NCBI GenBank assembly: GCA_965178125.1
Contig: CBCXTV010000002.1
Location: forward strand, 62,001-126,000
DNA: 64,000 nt
Direction: 5' to 3'
Source of the DNA: Bilabrum cf. latius
Lineage: Eukaryota; Bigyra: Bicosoecida; Bigyra; Bicosoecida
Shown: piece after piece, positions 7,366 to 15,769 of the stretch
How the letters are laid out: each line of letters starts with the position of its first letter
How positions within the stretch are numbered: position 1 is the first letter of the stretch
Notes under the pieces: model-generated
Database searches by the model: none
What the model was told of the DNA's origin: nothing
What the model saw: only the letters and a program-made list of their open reading frames with translations
Translations under genes and position numbers: made by a program

Positions 7366-9651
7366 TCAGCTCTTCTGCACATCCGTGAGAGACAACAAGT
7401 CCTCGTCGAAGTAGAGCCGATCTTTCACCTCCACTTTCGTGCAGTTGTTGTCAAGCCAATCGCGGTCCACCGACTCCGTCACGTCAGAGCCCCACGAATT
7501 CGTGCAGATGATCAGGGCGATACCGTGGAGCCACACAGAGTATGCGAGGCTGTTCGTCTTGCTCTGGCCGAGCAGGGAGGGGTCAAGGCCAGCCTGAAAG
7601 ACCTGTTTGTTGTTGACGACCCACAGGGCATTTGCCTCGTCGAACACAATGGCCACATGCCGACTTCGATCGAAGCCACGGAGCGGAGGTTCCACACTGC
7701 CCTGACAGTTCACAACAAGAGTCCTTTCGCTCCCGAAGAGATTCCGCGCGTACACTGTCTTCCCGAACCGGGAGTCCCCCACCAAGACAAGGAACTTGAA
7801 GCGCATGTGCGCGAACCACTCCTGACGATAGCTCTCGCGCCACTTCTCGACTTCGGGCACCACCTTAAAGGGGCGGAGCTTCGTCACTACGTGCACCGCG
7901 GCCTGCGCGCACACCTCTCTCCTCTCCGCGGCATTCTGTATGTGGAAGTCGATGGCGCGCACTAAGTTCTCGGCGTCCCGACACCGATACGCCACGAGTT
8001 CCCTTCTCGCGACGTCCGGATCCATTTTGAAGCGTGCGAACAACGCGTGCACGAACTTACCATTGACGACGAAATCGCGTCCGGCTCGGTAGTTCGTGGC
8101 GCAAAGCAGCGCACCGACTTTGGGAGCTTGACAATAATAGTGTAACTCCGACGCGCCACGTTCCTGCGCCTTCGCTGACCGCCCGGAGCCGTAGACGACA
8201 TTCGGCCTGCTGCCGGCCCACATGAAATCCTCCGCCACGCGACAACGATGCGACTTCTCGGAATCCGTCATGCATACGTGGAAGTGCACCAAGTTTGCGG
8301 CGTGCTTGCGGTGCAGGGAGAGCTCCATTTTCATGGACAGCTGAGGCCACATCATCCGCCGCGCGATGTCCTGCGCCCATGCCTTGAAGGTGGCCCAAAG
8401 CTCCACATAGAACGGAGACGCGAGAACCAATCGCCTCAGGACGCCCCTTGCCACGGATGCCGACATGATGTCGCGCACAGGCTCCTTTTCGACACCCCAG
8501 CGACCGTGAAAGGTAAGCATCACGGCCCTTCCCCGCCTCGTGTTCTTGTCGGACGCAGGCACAATCTCGCCCACGGGCACTGAATGCGATCCCGGATTCC
8601 TCACAACTTCGTCCCGCTGCCGCGCAAGCTCCGGGAAGAGCTCCTCGAAACGAAGCTGGCAAGGAGTGTCCTCCGCCCCCGCAGCCCAGTCTTTCAAGAT
8701 GCACATGCGGTCACCGGGTACATTGCGAAGCGCCTCCCTGATGAGGCACCGCTTCCGCTGGTGTGACACCGACGCCGGAAACGCCAACTTGAAATCGTCA
8801 GGGAAAACCCGCAGGAGACGATAGATGACACTATCAATAGGACGAGTCGAAGGCCTTCCAGTCGAGCGCTGCGGCCCAGACGCTCCGGCCGCGGCACGAG
8901 CCGCGGGCGGAGGTCCGAGATGAGCCGCAAGACTCGGTGCTGCATCGCCCTCAGCAGGGTCGCACTTCTGCCGAAGACGCCGCCTCTTCACGGGGGGCAC
9001 GAAATCGGGAAGCATGAGCATCTGCGGTCGCCCCCTCGCATCGGGCGCAGAATCCTCGATGGGCAGAACCCCACGGTAACCTTGACTACTCCGCAGAAGC
9101 TGCACCGGCAAAAGTACTTCCTCTGACGGGGGTTCCAAATTGATGACACCCGCGGCGAGCGCTTCGGAGGCAGCAACGCGGCCAGGAATGTCGCCCTCAA
9201 CGCTGAGGCCCTCATAAAGGACTCGTTCACCCACTACGCCGATCTGCCACTGACCGCTCGACTTGCCGTGGGACAACAAGCAGGCTCCCGGATCGCCCTC
9301 GCATTCTGCCTCGCATGCGACCTCGCATGAGGCCTCAATCATGTCGAGACTGGCGTCGAAGTCGTTCTCCGCATCGTCAAAGCCAAAACTCGGGACAGCG
9401 GCCGCGCGCGCTGCAGCCACCGAATTGGAGACACCGAGGCCACACGAGCACGTTGGGGACGCCTCGGACACCCCTAACAAAGCAGAGGTCGCCGTCGTGG
9501 ACGCTTCTGACTCCTGGCTTGTGGGGAGGCCATCGCACGGCACGCAGCTCGCGGAAACCCACGCGGGATCCCAGGAGCAGGATGCGACTCGGGACTTCAG
9601 CGACTCGGCAACAGACAAACTCATCGTTTCGCCCTTGAACGGAGCCGACAT
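7366..9651 (-). CDS. CRESS-type Rep: HUH nickase with SF3 helicase
   Basis: A 761-residue protein. Residues 1-290 are Ala/Ser/acidic with a nuclear-localisation-like VKRRRLRQK at 221-229. The HUH nuclease region has motif I-like VMLTFHG (about 377-383), motif II HFH (456-458) and a motif III candidate HYYCQAPK with Y505/Y506 and K511. The SF3 helicase follows: Walker A GDSRFGKT (625-632), Walker B VAIVFDEAN (666-674) and motif C IALIICTN ending at N718. Proteins of this type nick one strand at an origin hairpin, stay linked to the 5' end through tyrosine, and unwind to drive rolling-circle replication. The Tyr-Lys spacing in motif III is longer than the usual YxxK. The iteron and hairpin region lies 0.5-0.75 kb upstream of its start, where a Rep origin is expected. 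Copies 1 and 2 look identical in protein sequence. It could be a host-resident Rep relic, but all helicase motifs are intact. Confidence 0.85.
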   Translation of the reverse strand: MSAPFKGETMSLSVAESLKSRVASCSWDPAWVSASCVPCDGLPTSQESEASTTATSALLGVSEASPTCSCGLGVSNSVAAARAAAVPSFGFDDAENDFDASLDMIEASCEVACEAECEGDPGACLLSHGKSSGQWQIGVVGERVLYEGLSVEGDIPGRVAASEALAAGVINLEPPSEEVLLPVQLLRSSQGYRGVLPIEDSAPDARGRPQMLMLPDFVPPVKRRRLRQKCDPAEGDAAPSLAAHLGPPPAARAAAGASGPQRSTGRPSTRPIDSVIYRLLRVFPDDFKLAFPASVSHQRKRCLIREALRNVPGDRMCILKDWAAGAEDTPCQLRFEELFPELARQRDEVVRNPGSHSVPVGEIVPASDKNTRRGRAVMLTFHGRWGVEKEPVRDIMSASVARGVLRRLVLASPFYVELWATFKAWAQDIARRMMWPQLSMKMELSLHRKHAANLVHFHVCMTDSEKSHRCRVAEDFMWAGSRPNVVYGSGRSAKAQERGASELHYYCQAPKVGALLCATNYRAGRDFVVNGKFVHALFARFKMDPDVARRELVAYRCRDAENLVRAIDFHIQNAAERREVCAQAAVHVVTKLRPFKVVPEVEKWRESYRQEWFAHMRFKFLVLVGDSRFGKTVYARNLFGSERTLVVNCQGSVEPPLRGFDRSRHVAIVFDEANALWVVNNKQVFQAGLDPSLLGQSKTNSLAYSVWLHGIALIICTNSWGSDVTESVDRDWLDNNCTKVEVKDRLYFDEDLLSLTDVQKS

Positions 9652-9667
9652 TATTTGCGCAAATAAT
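9650..9667. promoter_or_regulatory. 18-bp perfect palindrome on the Rep start codon
   Basis: ATTATTTGCGCAAATAAT is fully self-complementary and shares its first two bases with the ATG of Rep. It is AT-rich within GC-rich surroundings. Placement suggests an operator or a protein-binding site for Rep autoregulation. This is inference from position and symmetry. Confidence 0.55.
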
Positions 9668-10160
9668 CCTTCGACGAATCGCGGAATGCCTCAAGATAGA
9701 ACACTTGCCTCCGACACGCAATGCCCAGAATCCTTGCTGTTCGTAACACCGAAACTGCTGACACGGGACACACATGAGCACCGAGGCAGCTGAGTCTGCA
9801 GCTCGTGCCGCCCTGGGCGAGGTAGTACCGCTTCCGAGGGAAGGATTCTCGAAGCCAACGAAGGAAAGCATGGCGTTGCAATTAGCACGATCACAAACGC
9901 ACTTCGGAGCCTGCCAGAGAGGATGACCGACCGACCGCCTTCTCCAACATAGAAACCGGCGAATACCACATGAGACACGACGTTCGAGGGCATCCGAACC
10001 TGCGACATACGCCAAAAAGGCCTCGCCGACAACCTGAAATGCACGCGAAATCGACAACAGAACGCCCAAAATCAGCCATCGGAACCCCCCCTCGAGGCAG
10101 CGCCTTCGGAGACATTTTCGGCCAGCGAAAAAAATGCGAAACACGACTGGAGGAGGCGAT
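9668..10160. other. Rep upstream region, no gene seen
   Basis: Open frames here are fragments in other frames without recognisable domains. The stretch joins the palindrome at the Rep start to the repeat cluster that begins at 10161. A Rep leader or promoter would lie here. Confidence 0.4.
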
Positions 10161-10405
10161 GTAGTGCTCGGTAGTGCTCGTTTCGCGCGGTTTTTACATA
10201 AAAAAATGCCGTTTTTCTGGAAAAAAAACCTCAAAAACCCCCAGTTTTTGACACGTAGTGCTCCGATTTTCCTGTAAAATGCAGGATTTTTTCACGGTAG
10301 TGCTCCCCTTTTTTCCGCTTTCCCCGACGCCAGGGACCGATGTAGTGCGATTTTCGGGGGAAGGATTCTTAGTACCTTAGAGGGTACCACCCAGGATCGC
10401 ACTAC
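10161..10405. promoter_or_regulatory. Candidate Rep origin: iteron-like repeats plus nested hairpin
   Basis: GTAGTGCTC occurs as direct repeats at 10161, 10171, 10255 and 10297. GTAGTGCGAT follows at 10342-10351 and its exact reverse complement ATCGCACTAC is at 10396-10405, closing a 10-bp stem. Inside it a second stem, GTACC at 10372-10376 and GGTAC at 10383-10387, has a 6-base loop TTAGAG. Direct repeats sharing their core with the stem of a hairpin beside a rep gene are the standard origin layout of CRESS replicons. The usual nonanucleotide is not present; TTAGTACC near the inner stem is only a loose match. The A/T runs at about 10190-10320 could help unwinding. Confidence 0.6.
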
Positions 10406-10470
10406 GTGGGTTTGGGGGGTCTCCTTTCCTCTTATTTTCGCGTGCACTTTTCTGCGACTGCCCCCCGGAC
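10342..10470. repeat. Hairpin-containing dispersed repeat, Rep-proximal copy
   Basis: About 125 bp from the outer stem through GTGGGTTTGGGGGG and the pyrimidine-rich tail to the CCCCCCGG run. It recurs at 26481-26611 with about a dozen differences. Both stems are kept in the second copy, while the inner loop differs by one base. The direct repeats upstream at 10161-10305 are not part of the second copy. Confidence 0.8.
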
Positions 10471-10827
10471 CTTCCGAGCATATCTCCTCGCTCTGATTCT
10501 ACGGGGGGGCGGGGGTAATCAAGGATTAATGCCAAATTTGTCTTCCTTTCGTGCCCCTCCCGTTTTTCAAAGTTGTGCATGTCGAGTCTGCCCCTCCCGT
10601 GCTCTTGACGACGGTGCTCGCGGACTGAGTGATTTCTGCCAGCACGTCCCGTGTATGCTGTCCGAGTGCGCGACTCCGCTGGGCAGCCGCATCCGCTGCT
10701 TTGTGCTGCTCGGGCTATCTGTGTCCGTCAAGACTGCGCTGTACTTGACGCTCTGCCCTCTTGCGATGGCTTCTGTGACGCGGGGTCTATCTGTAATCCT
10801 CGGTTCTCTGAACACGGGAAGCGCTTC

Positions 10828-11298
10828 TCACAAGGTCGACTTCGCCTGGCTCGTTGAGGAGTTGGCGGAGCTGCGTGCTGCGATCTCTTCTTTTTGCACC
10901 AACTGCAAGATCTTCCTGTCTAGCACGATTTGGGCGAGCTCGTCGTCTGTGAGTTTTTTGGCGTTCTTCATGGTGCGCCTTTTCTGCCGGATGGTTTTGC
11001 GGATGGCCTTCGTTTTAGCCCGCTGCTCGAGCTTGAGAGCCTTGCGCTCCTCGGTAAGGCGTGTGATCGCTGCCGTCCACTTGTCGACGAACAAGGGTGT
11101 GTCGCCAGGTTCGTCCGTCTTGGCGGTCTTCTCTAGCGCTTCCATGTGTCCGTCTTTCGGGCAGGGCTCCTCGAAGAACTGCTGCGCATGATCTGGTTTC
11201 TGTGATCCTGCCTCCGTCGCTTCGGGTGGCGCCGCTGCATCCGCATCTCTAGGGGAGTCGAGCCGCATTGCGTCCTCCGGTTCTGCGTCGCTCGCCAT
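10828..11298 (-). CDS. Basic coiled-coil protein M
   Basis: A 156-residue protein from the ATG at 11296-11298, whose context CCCCATGG fits a eukaryotic start. The frame is open to 11655, adding 119 low-complexity residues I consider leader sequence. The N-terminal half is acidic and Ala/Pro-rich. Residues about 75-140 form a strongly basic helix (RLTEERKALKLEQRAKTKAI, RKTIRQKRRTMKNAKKL) followed by TDDELAQIVLDRK. I know helices of this kind from uncharacterised dinoflagellate proteins linked to repeats, from memory only. DNA binding is plausible from charge. It is upstream of and co-oriented with Rep. A relic of its 3' end lies at 25361-25518. Confidence 0.55.
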   Translation of the reverse strand: MASDAEPEDAMRLDSPRDADAAAPPEATEAGSQKPDHAQQFFEEPCPKDGHMEALEKTAKTDEPGDTPLFVDKWTAAITRLTEERKALKLEQRAKTKAIRKTIRQKRRTMKNAKKLTDDELAQIVLDRKILQLVQKEEIAARSSANSSTSQAKSTL

Positions 11299-12172
11299 GG
11301 GGTGTGCAGTGAGTGTGCTTCCTGAGTGGGCTGCTTTTCTGTGCGAAGCTTCTGGCAGTTGCTGTATTCCTGGGCCCGAAAAAAACTCCGCGAGAAGTGC
11401 TTTCACATGGAGGTGGTGCGGTAAGAAGTGCGCGGGTCCTTGTAGACTGAAGTGCTTCCTGCGCAGAATGGGAGAAGTTCCACTGCGGGGTCTCTCAGAC
11501 GCGTCTGCATGAGGAGGTGGGGCTGCGTCATGGTTGCATGCGAGAAGGTGAGCTTCGAGGCGGCGCCTGGGAAAGCCTTTCTGGGTCGTCTGGATGCTGC
11601 GAAATTTGCGAAAAAGGGGTCCCAATTTTGGGCCCGTTTTCGGTGACAATTTCAAGCCTCCCGCATCGTGTTTTCCTCTTGTGTACCCCTTTTTGGGCTC
11701 AAAACTGGTCCCGGAAAGTGTGACCTCGAAACTGCGTCCTTCGCGGTCCTCCCTTTGGCTTCTGGGGCCTCAGGTGTTTCCCTTTTTTCTGTGGGCAGCA
11801 CTCTTTTTTGCGGAAGGGCGTTCCAGATTTTTGTCTGACGATGCCGCTTTAAAAAAGGACTTCTGATGTGGTGCGTGCTGGGTCCTGTCATCTCCAGACT
11901 TCCTCCGAGGATGCACACATGAGCGGGAAGAGGACACACATTGGCAGAAGAACTTCTGGACTTGTGACTCTGAAGCGCTTTGCGACTTTGGCACTGCGTG
12001 CTGCCAGCGTTCATGCACCGAGAGCATGCGGATCTCCACGTGCTATGCGACTTCCGGAGAGAATGGGACCGATGGAACTATGTGACCCTCCAACTCCGGC
12101 GCTCGGCGGCCTTCTGCTGTTGCCCGCGGAGCTTTGTCTCCTCGCAACGCGCTGTTCTGCGGCATTTCGTCG
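11299..12172. other. Intergenic region between M and the glycosyltransferase gene
   Basis: No convincing gene. The frame of M stays open through the first 357 bp. The rest has short unsupported frames on both strands. It should contain the 3' end of the glycosyltransferase-like transcript and the leader of M. No repeat shared with the rest of the unit was noticed. Confidence 0.4.
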
Positions 12173-14734
12173 TCAGGGCTCGTGCTTTACGCCGGGTGCC
12201 GGGGTCAGGCGCGCTCTCTTCGAAGGCTGTGCCTCAGTCCTGTTGGTGGAGGGCGACCTGGAATAGGATGAGGACGATCTGGAGCAGGATCTCGTGTCCT
12301 TGAGGCTTACGCTCCTCGCGAGCTTCAACGAATTCCCGTGGAAGGTCCGCGGAAGGCTCACGTACTCCTCCTCGTCCACGTCATACGGCTCACTGCCCTG
12401 CTGCTGCCGCCACTGGTTGATCACAAGCTTGATGAACGTTTTGCCCCAGCTCCATTCGGAATGACTCTGTGCCTGCTCGGTGAGCCACTTGTTGTATGCG
12501 ATGTTCACCGTTTTGATGCCCTGCACCGCGGTGTAGAGATGCCCCGCGTTGAAGCGGTAACCTCGGTCGTCGGCATCCTGAAGGTTGTACCGGAGCCGGG
12601 CGTCCGCATGGCCGATGTCGTCCGAGGGGATGTGCTCGAAGACCTTTTGGCACTGGCGGCTCACGAACGGGTCGACGATGCACTGCGTGCTTTCCGCGTA
12701 CTTGATCATGTGCCACATGGCTTCTTCGGCAAACCATTTGGAATAACTCAAGAGGTTATAGGTCTTGTCCTTGGCCCTTGAGTAGTTGTTCGCAATGTCC
12801 CGCAGAGCGGGCGAGTCCAGCACGGCGCGCCTCGTCTGGCACAGCGGGCCGTTCTTGAGGAGCTGCTTCCTGTTGCTCTTGTGCGGAGCGTACAGAGTTC
12901 GGATGACGTCTGGGATCACGGTGTCCGTGGCAGTCCTGCCCTTAAACATGAAGTGGTTCCAGGCCACGGTCCAGCTCATGATGGGATAGTGCACTTGCAT
13001 CGGAGGTATGAGCGTGAGGAGGCCCACGGTTTTCGCCAAGGATGCTCCCCAAGTAATCCAATCATCACTCGGGTTCTTCTCGTCGTGCCTCCTTTTGGGG
13101 ATCATTTTCGGGAGGAGGAACGTTGGCGTTATGATGCGCTCCCCGAACTGCTTCGTGAGGTGCTTCATCATGTCCACCCAGACCTGTCCCAGCAGTTTGG
13201 TTGTCATGCGGATCACGACGAGGCGTGAGCTGCTGTCCCCCTTTAGGATGTCTTCCAACTCGTTCTGCAGCGCTTGCTTTGCCTCAAGGATGTAGTGCTG
13301 GATGCTGTTGTCCTTCCCGTCGTTCATCCACTCCTGCTGCTCCTCTTGGCATCTCCCCTCGAGGCAATGCGCCGCCAAGTCCCTGTCGTCGCAGAGGACA
13401 AGCGCGTGGGTTGAGGGTGGCCACTCCAGCCATGAGGGCAGCTCGGCCCCCGGCATCTCCGTGTGGAGTTTATCGATCCACTTCTGCTTGACTTGGATCC
13501 ATCGAGCGGTCTGCCATTTCAAGGGAGGCAGGGTGTTCATCTTGGGCCTCTTCAGGGCTACCATGTCGAGCATTCTGTCGAGGGTGGGGATGCACATCAT
13601 CGGCTGCACCACGTGGATGCGGATGTCTCCGTACCTCAGGAAGTACGAATACGACCCGCCGCGTTTGTCCTGGAGGAGGTGGACGAACGTGTTGGTTTCG
13701 CCGGCGTGCTCGTGAACACCGCACAAGTCTTCGTAGGAGATGGGCACGCGCTCTGTTTTTTCCCAGACGAGGACAACCCCCCAACTCAGGGCCGCGCACA
13801 CGGACATCACGACGGACAATGTGTTTAATCGCTCGCCAAGAGTCCAGTCGTCACTCGGGTCGACCATTATGTACGGTTTCATACTGTGCCCTGCATCCGC
13901 ACTTCGTCGTCCCGAGCCCCCCCACTCCGTGTCCATGCTCTCGGGAGTCGATGCGAGGACCGGGCTGGCTGCCAGCACAGATGTCATGCGGAGGCAATCT
14001 CCCCACTTCCATACCGGCCCTTGGAACGTGTCGAAGAGGCGGCGCCAGACGCAGCGTTCGAAGCTTCGGTTCGGGATCCGCATCTTCAGGAGCGCCTTCC
14101 TCCCCTCCGGGCTGATGAGATACCACTTTAGGCCCATGCCGACGTGGTAGGGGACCACAAATGTGTTGTCTACCCAGTGCGCCGGATAGGTCCGCACGTC
14201 CAAGAGGCGCTCGCAATTGTGGATGGAGGTGGAGTTTTCGCGCTGGAGGGTGACCATTCTCGGTGCTTCTGACCCCGCTAACATGGCCATCTGCGTCACC
14301 TTGGGGTTTTTCGCGATGGCGTGAAGAACTACGAGTAGCCGATCCACGCATGCTTCGCGAGGTTCGATATCATCTTCGACAACCATGAGCCATTCCGTCG
14401 GCGTGTGGTTCTCAGCCCACAGCCATGCGTTTCGATGGGATTGGATCGCCCCAACAGTGGCCGGATTGTATTTGCTCCAGTCCGTTATCTTGCCGGAGAA
14501 GATATCCAAGAGGGCCTGGTCTTTGACGATGTCGCGTCCATCTGGGTCCCTGTCGGTCTGCGGAAACACTGGATTGGGGAGCCGAAGGACCGCTCCCATG
14601 TGCTCGTGGAGTTCTCGCGCCCCTTTTTTTTGTCGCCACTCCTCGAAGCGGGACTCTTCCCTGCAGATCAGCAGACATGTCATCTTCCCGAGGTCCTGGC
14701 GATGGTGTCCGAATTGCGCCTGGAAGCCCGACAT
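12173..14734 (-). CDS. Large glycosyltransferase-like protein, GT25-like plus second domain
   Basis: An 853-residue protein from the ATG at 14732-14734; the frame is open to 14905, and the next ATG, at 14683, has a good A at -3. Numbering here is from 14905. Residues 75-300 resemble GT25 enzymes: GAIQSHRNAW (152-161) then EWLMVVEDDIEP with an EDD metal/sugar-nucleotide motif at 177-179. Residues 343-400 (LGERLNTLSVVMSVCAALSW, then SYEDLC) resemble the first Rossmann strand and helix of fucosyltransferase-like enzymes. The rest to ~850 is Trp-rich and unrecognised. The tail is Ser/Arg-rich (SCSRSSSSYSRSPS) and ends with KRAR, more like a nuclear protein than a Golgi one; no signal peptide or membrane span was seen. 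The sugar and acceptor are unknown. It is the most heavily fragmented donor in the mosaic zone. Confidence 0.6.
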   Translation of the reverse strand: MSGFQAQFGHHRQDLGKMTCLLICREESRFEEWRQKKGARELHEHMGAVLRLPNPVFPQTDRDPDGRDIVKDQALLDIFSGKITDWSKYNPATVGAIQSHRNAWLWAENHTPTEWLMVVEDDIEPREACVDRLLVVLHAIAKNPKVTQMAMLAGSEAPRMVTLQRENSTSIHNCERLLDVRTYPAHWVDNTFVVPYHVGMGLKWYLISPEGRKALLKMRIPNRSFERCVWRRLFDTFQGPVWKWGDCLRMTSVLAASPVLASTPESMDTEWGGSGRRSADAGHSMKPYIMVDPSDDWTLGERLNTLSVVMSVCAALSWGVVLVWEKTERVPISYEDLCGVHEHAGETNTFVHLLQDKRGGSYSYFLRYGDIRIHVVQPMMCIPTLDRMLDMVALKRPKMNTLPPLKWQTARWIQVKQKWIDKLHTEMPGAELPSWLEWPPSTHALVLCDDRDLAAHCLEGRCQEEQQEWMNDGKDNSIQHYILEAKQALQNELEDILKGDSSSRLVVIRMTTKLLGQVWVDMMKHLTKQFGERIITPTFLLPKMIPKRRHDEKNPSDDWITWGASLAKTVGLLTLIPPMQVHYPIMSWTVAWNHFMFKGRTATDTVIPDVIRTLYAPHKSNRKQLLKNGPLCQTRRAVLDSPALRDIANNYSRAKDKTYNLLSYSKWFAEEAMWHMIKYAESTQCIVDPFVSRQCQKVFEHIPSDDIGHADARLRYNLQDADDRGYRFNAGHLYTAVQGIKTVNIAYNKWLTEQAQSHSEWSWGKTFIKLVINQWRQQQGSEPYDVDEEEYVSLPRTFHGNSLKLARSVSLKDTRSCSRSSSSYSRSPSTNRTEAQPSKRARLTPAPGVKHEP

Positions 14735-15305
14735 CTCCAGAGACGGGAAATGGCATGCGCTGTGTGTCCAGCGGCGATCTTGCACTTCTGCTCCCGAAAC
14801 TCGCGAATGCAGGATCCGGGAACATGAGCCTTGAAGGCGGCGGATTTTTGGATGGGGACACCCGCGCCCTCTCTTCGCGAGCTTCGTCCTGATCCGATGC
14901 CCCAATTGAGCGCTCGACAGCAGGAACGATGAGGAACCTCAGTTCTGGTTTCGCATGTTTGCATGGCCTCTCGAAGCATGTCGTGTGCAGACCCTCCAAG
15001 CGCCTCGATGTCTGAGCATCGCTTTCTCTCCGCACGCTTCGTGCAAGGAATGCAACTCGTGCGTACCATCGTGGAGTCCTGAGTCGTTGGCCGCGGACGC
15101 ACTACAGGTCACAGAGACTCGGAAAGGGGAGCATGCCCGAATGCACATCGCGGACGGAATTTGTCCCACGCTATTGAAGGTGGTCACCGGACTCAGACTG
15201 CTGCGGTGCATGCTTCGCGCATTGAATGGAGGCGCGTAAAATCTTGCAGAATGCACAGAGGGGGTCATCCGAGCGGGATCTTTGTGTAGCATCTAGAGCG
15301 GCAGA
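14735..15305. other. No gene seen
   Basis: Sequence upstream of the glycosyltransferase-like gene. The gene's frame is open to 14905. Beyond that only short overlapping frames exist on both strands. The substitution at 15106 lies here. Confidence 0.35.
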
Positions 15306-15394
15306 TCATGCGCAGGGGAGAATCCACACGCGGACTCCGAGGAGTGAGTAAGGCCGGCCCTGGAAGTCGTGCCGCGAAAGCGAATCAGCGCAAC

Positions 15395-15769
15395 ATGGCG
15401 ACTGACGGACGTCGCACGCTACGTACTTGTGGTCGCCCTCGTCCGGTCGCCCATCCCGGCGAATGGTGGCGCTGCAAGATCTGCGATGCCCGTCCGTGCC
15501 CGTCCCTCCTGGACGGCTCTGCCGAGGATCAGGGACGCTCTGGTTGTTTTTCCCTGAGCACCTGCGTTTCGAAAGCGGTCTTCCGCGTTTGCTACTTCCC
15601 CTTCGAACTCCCTGCATTTTTGGCCGGAAAAGGCAACGAAGACAGGCGTGTGCTCCATAGACTGCTCGGACGAGAAGGTGTGTGCAAGAGCCTTTCCCAA
15701 TCGTCACGGGGGGTGAACTGCTGGGTCCGGAATGGATTTGACTCCTGGACTTTTGCGTGTGAAGCGTGA
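15395..15769 (+). CDS. Doubtful Cys-rich ORF on the plus strand
   Basis: A 124-residue frame (MATDGRRTLRTCGRPRP...) with WWRCKICDARPC and further cysteines. It is the only plus-strand frame with any protein-like look outside repeats, but a minus-strand frame of similar length covers the same DNA. No family is recognised and there is no paralogue in the unit. It may be chance in GC-rich DNA. Confidence 0.15.
   Translation: MATDGRRTLRTCGRPRPVAHPGEWWRCKICDARPCPSLLDGSAEDQGRSGCFSLSTCVSKAVFRVCYFPFELPAFLAGKGNEDRRVLHRLLGREGVCKSLSQSSRGVNCWVRNGFDSWTFACEA

Noticed and set aside
9377-10234. 285-residue minus-strand ORF over the Rep start
   Set aside because: Out-of-frame reading of Rep's N-terminus and its leader; its start lies in the A/T-rich origin region and no family fits.
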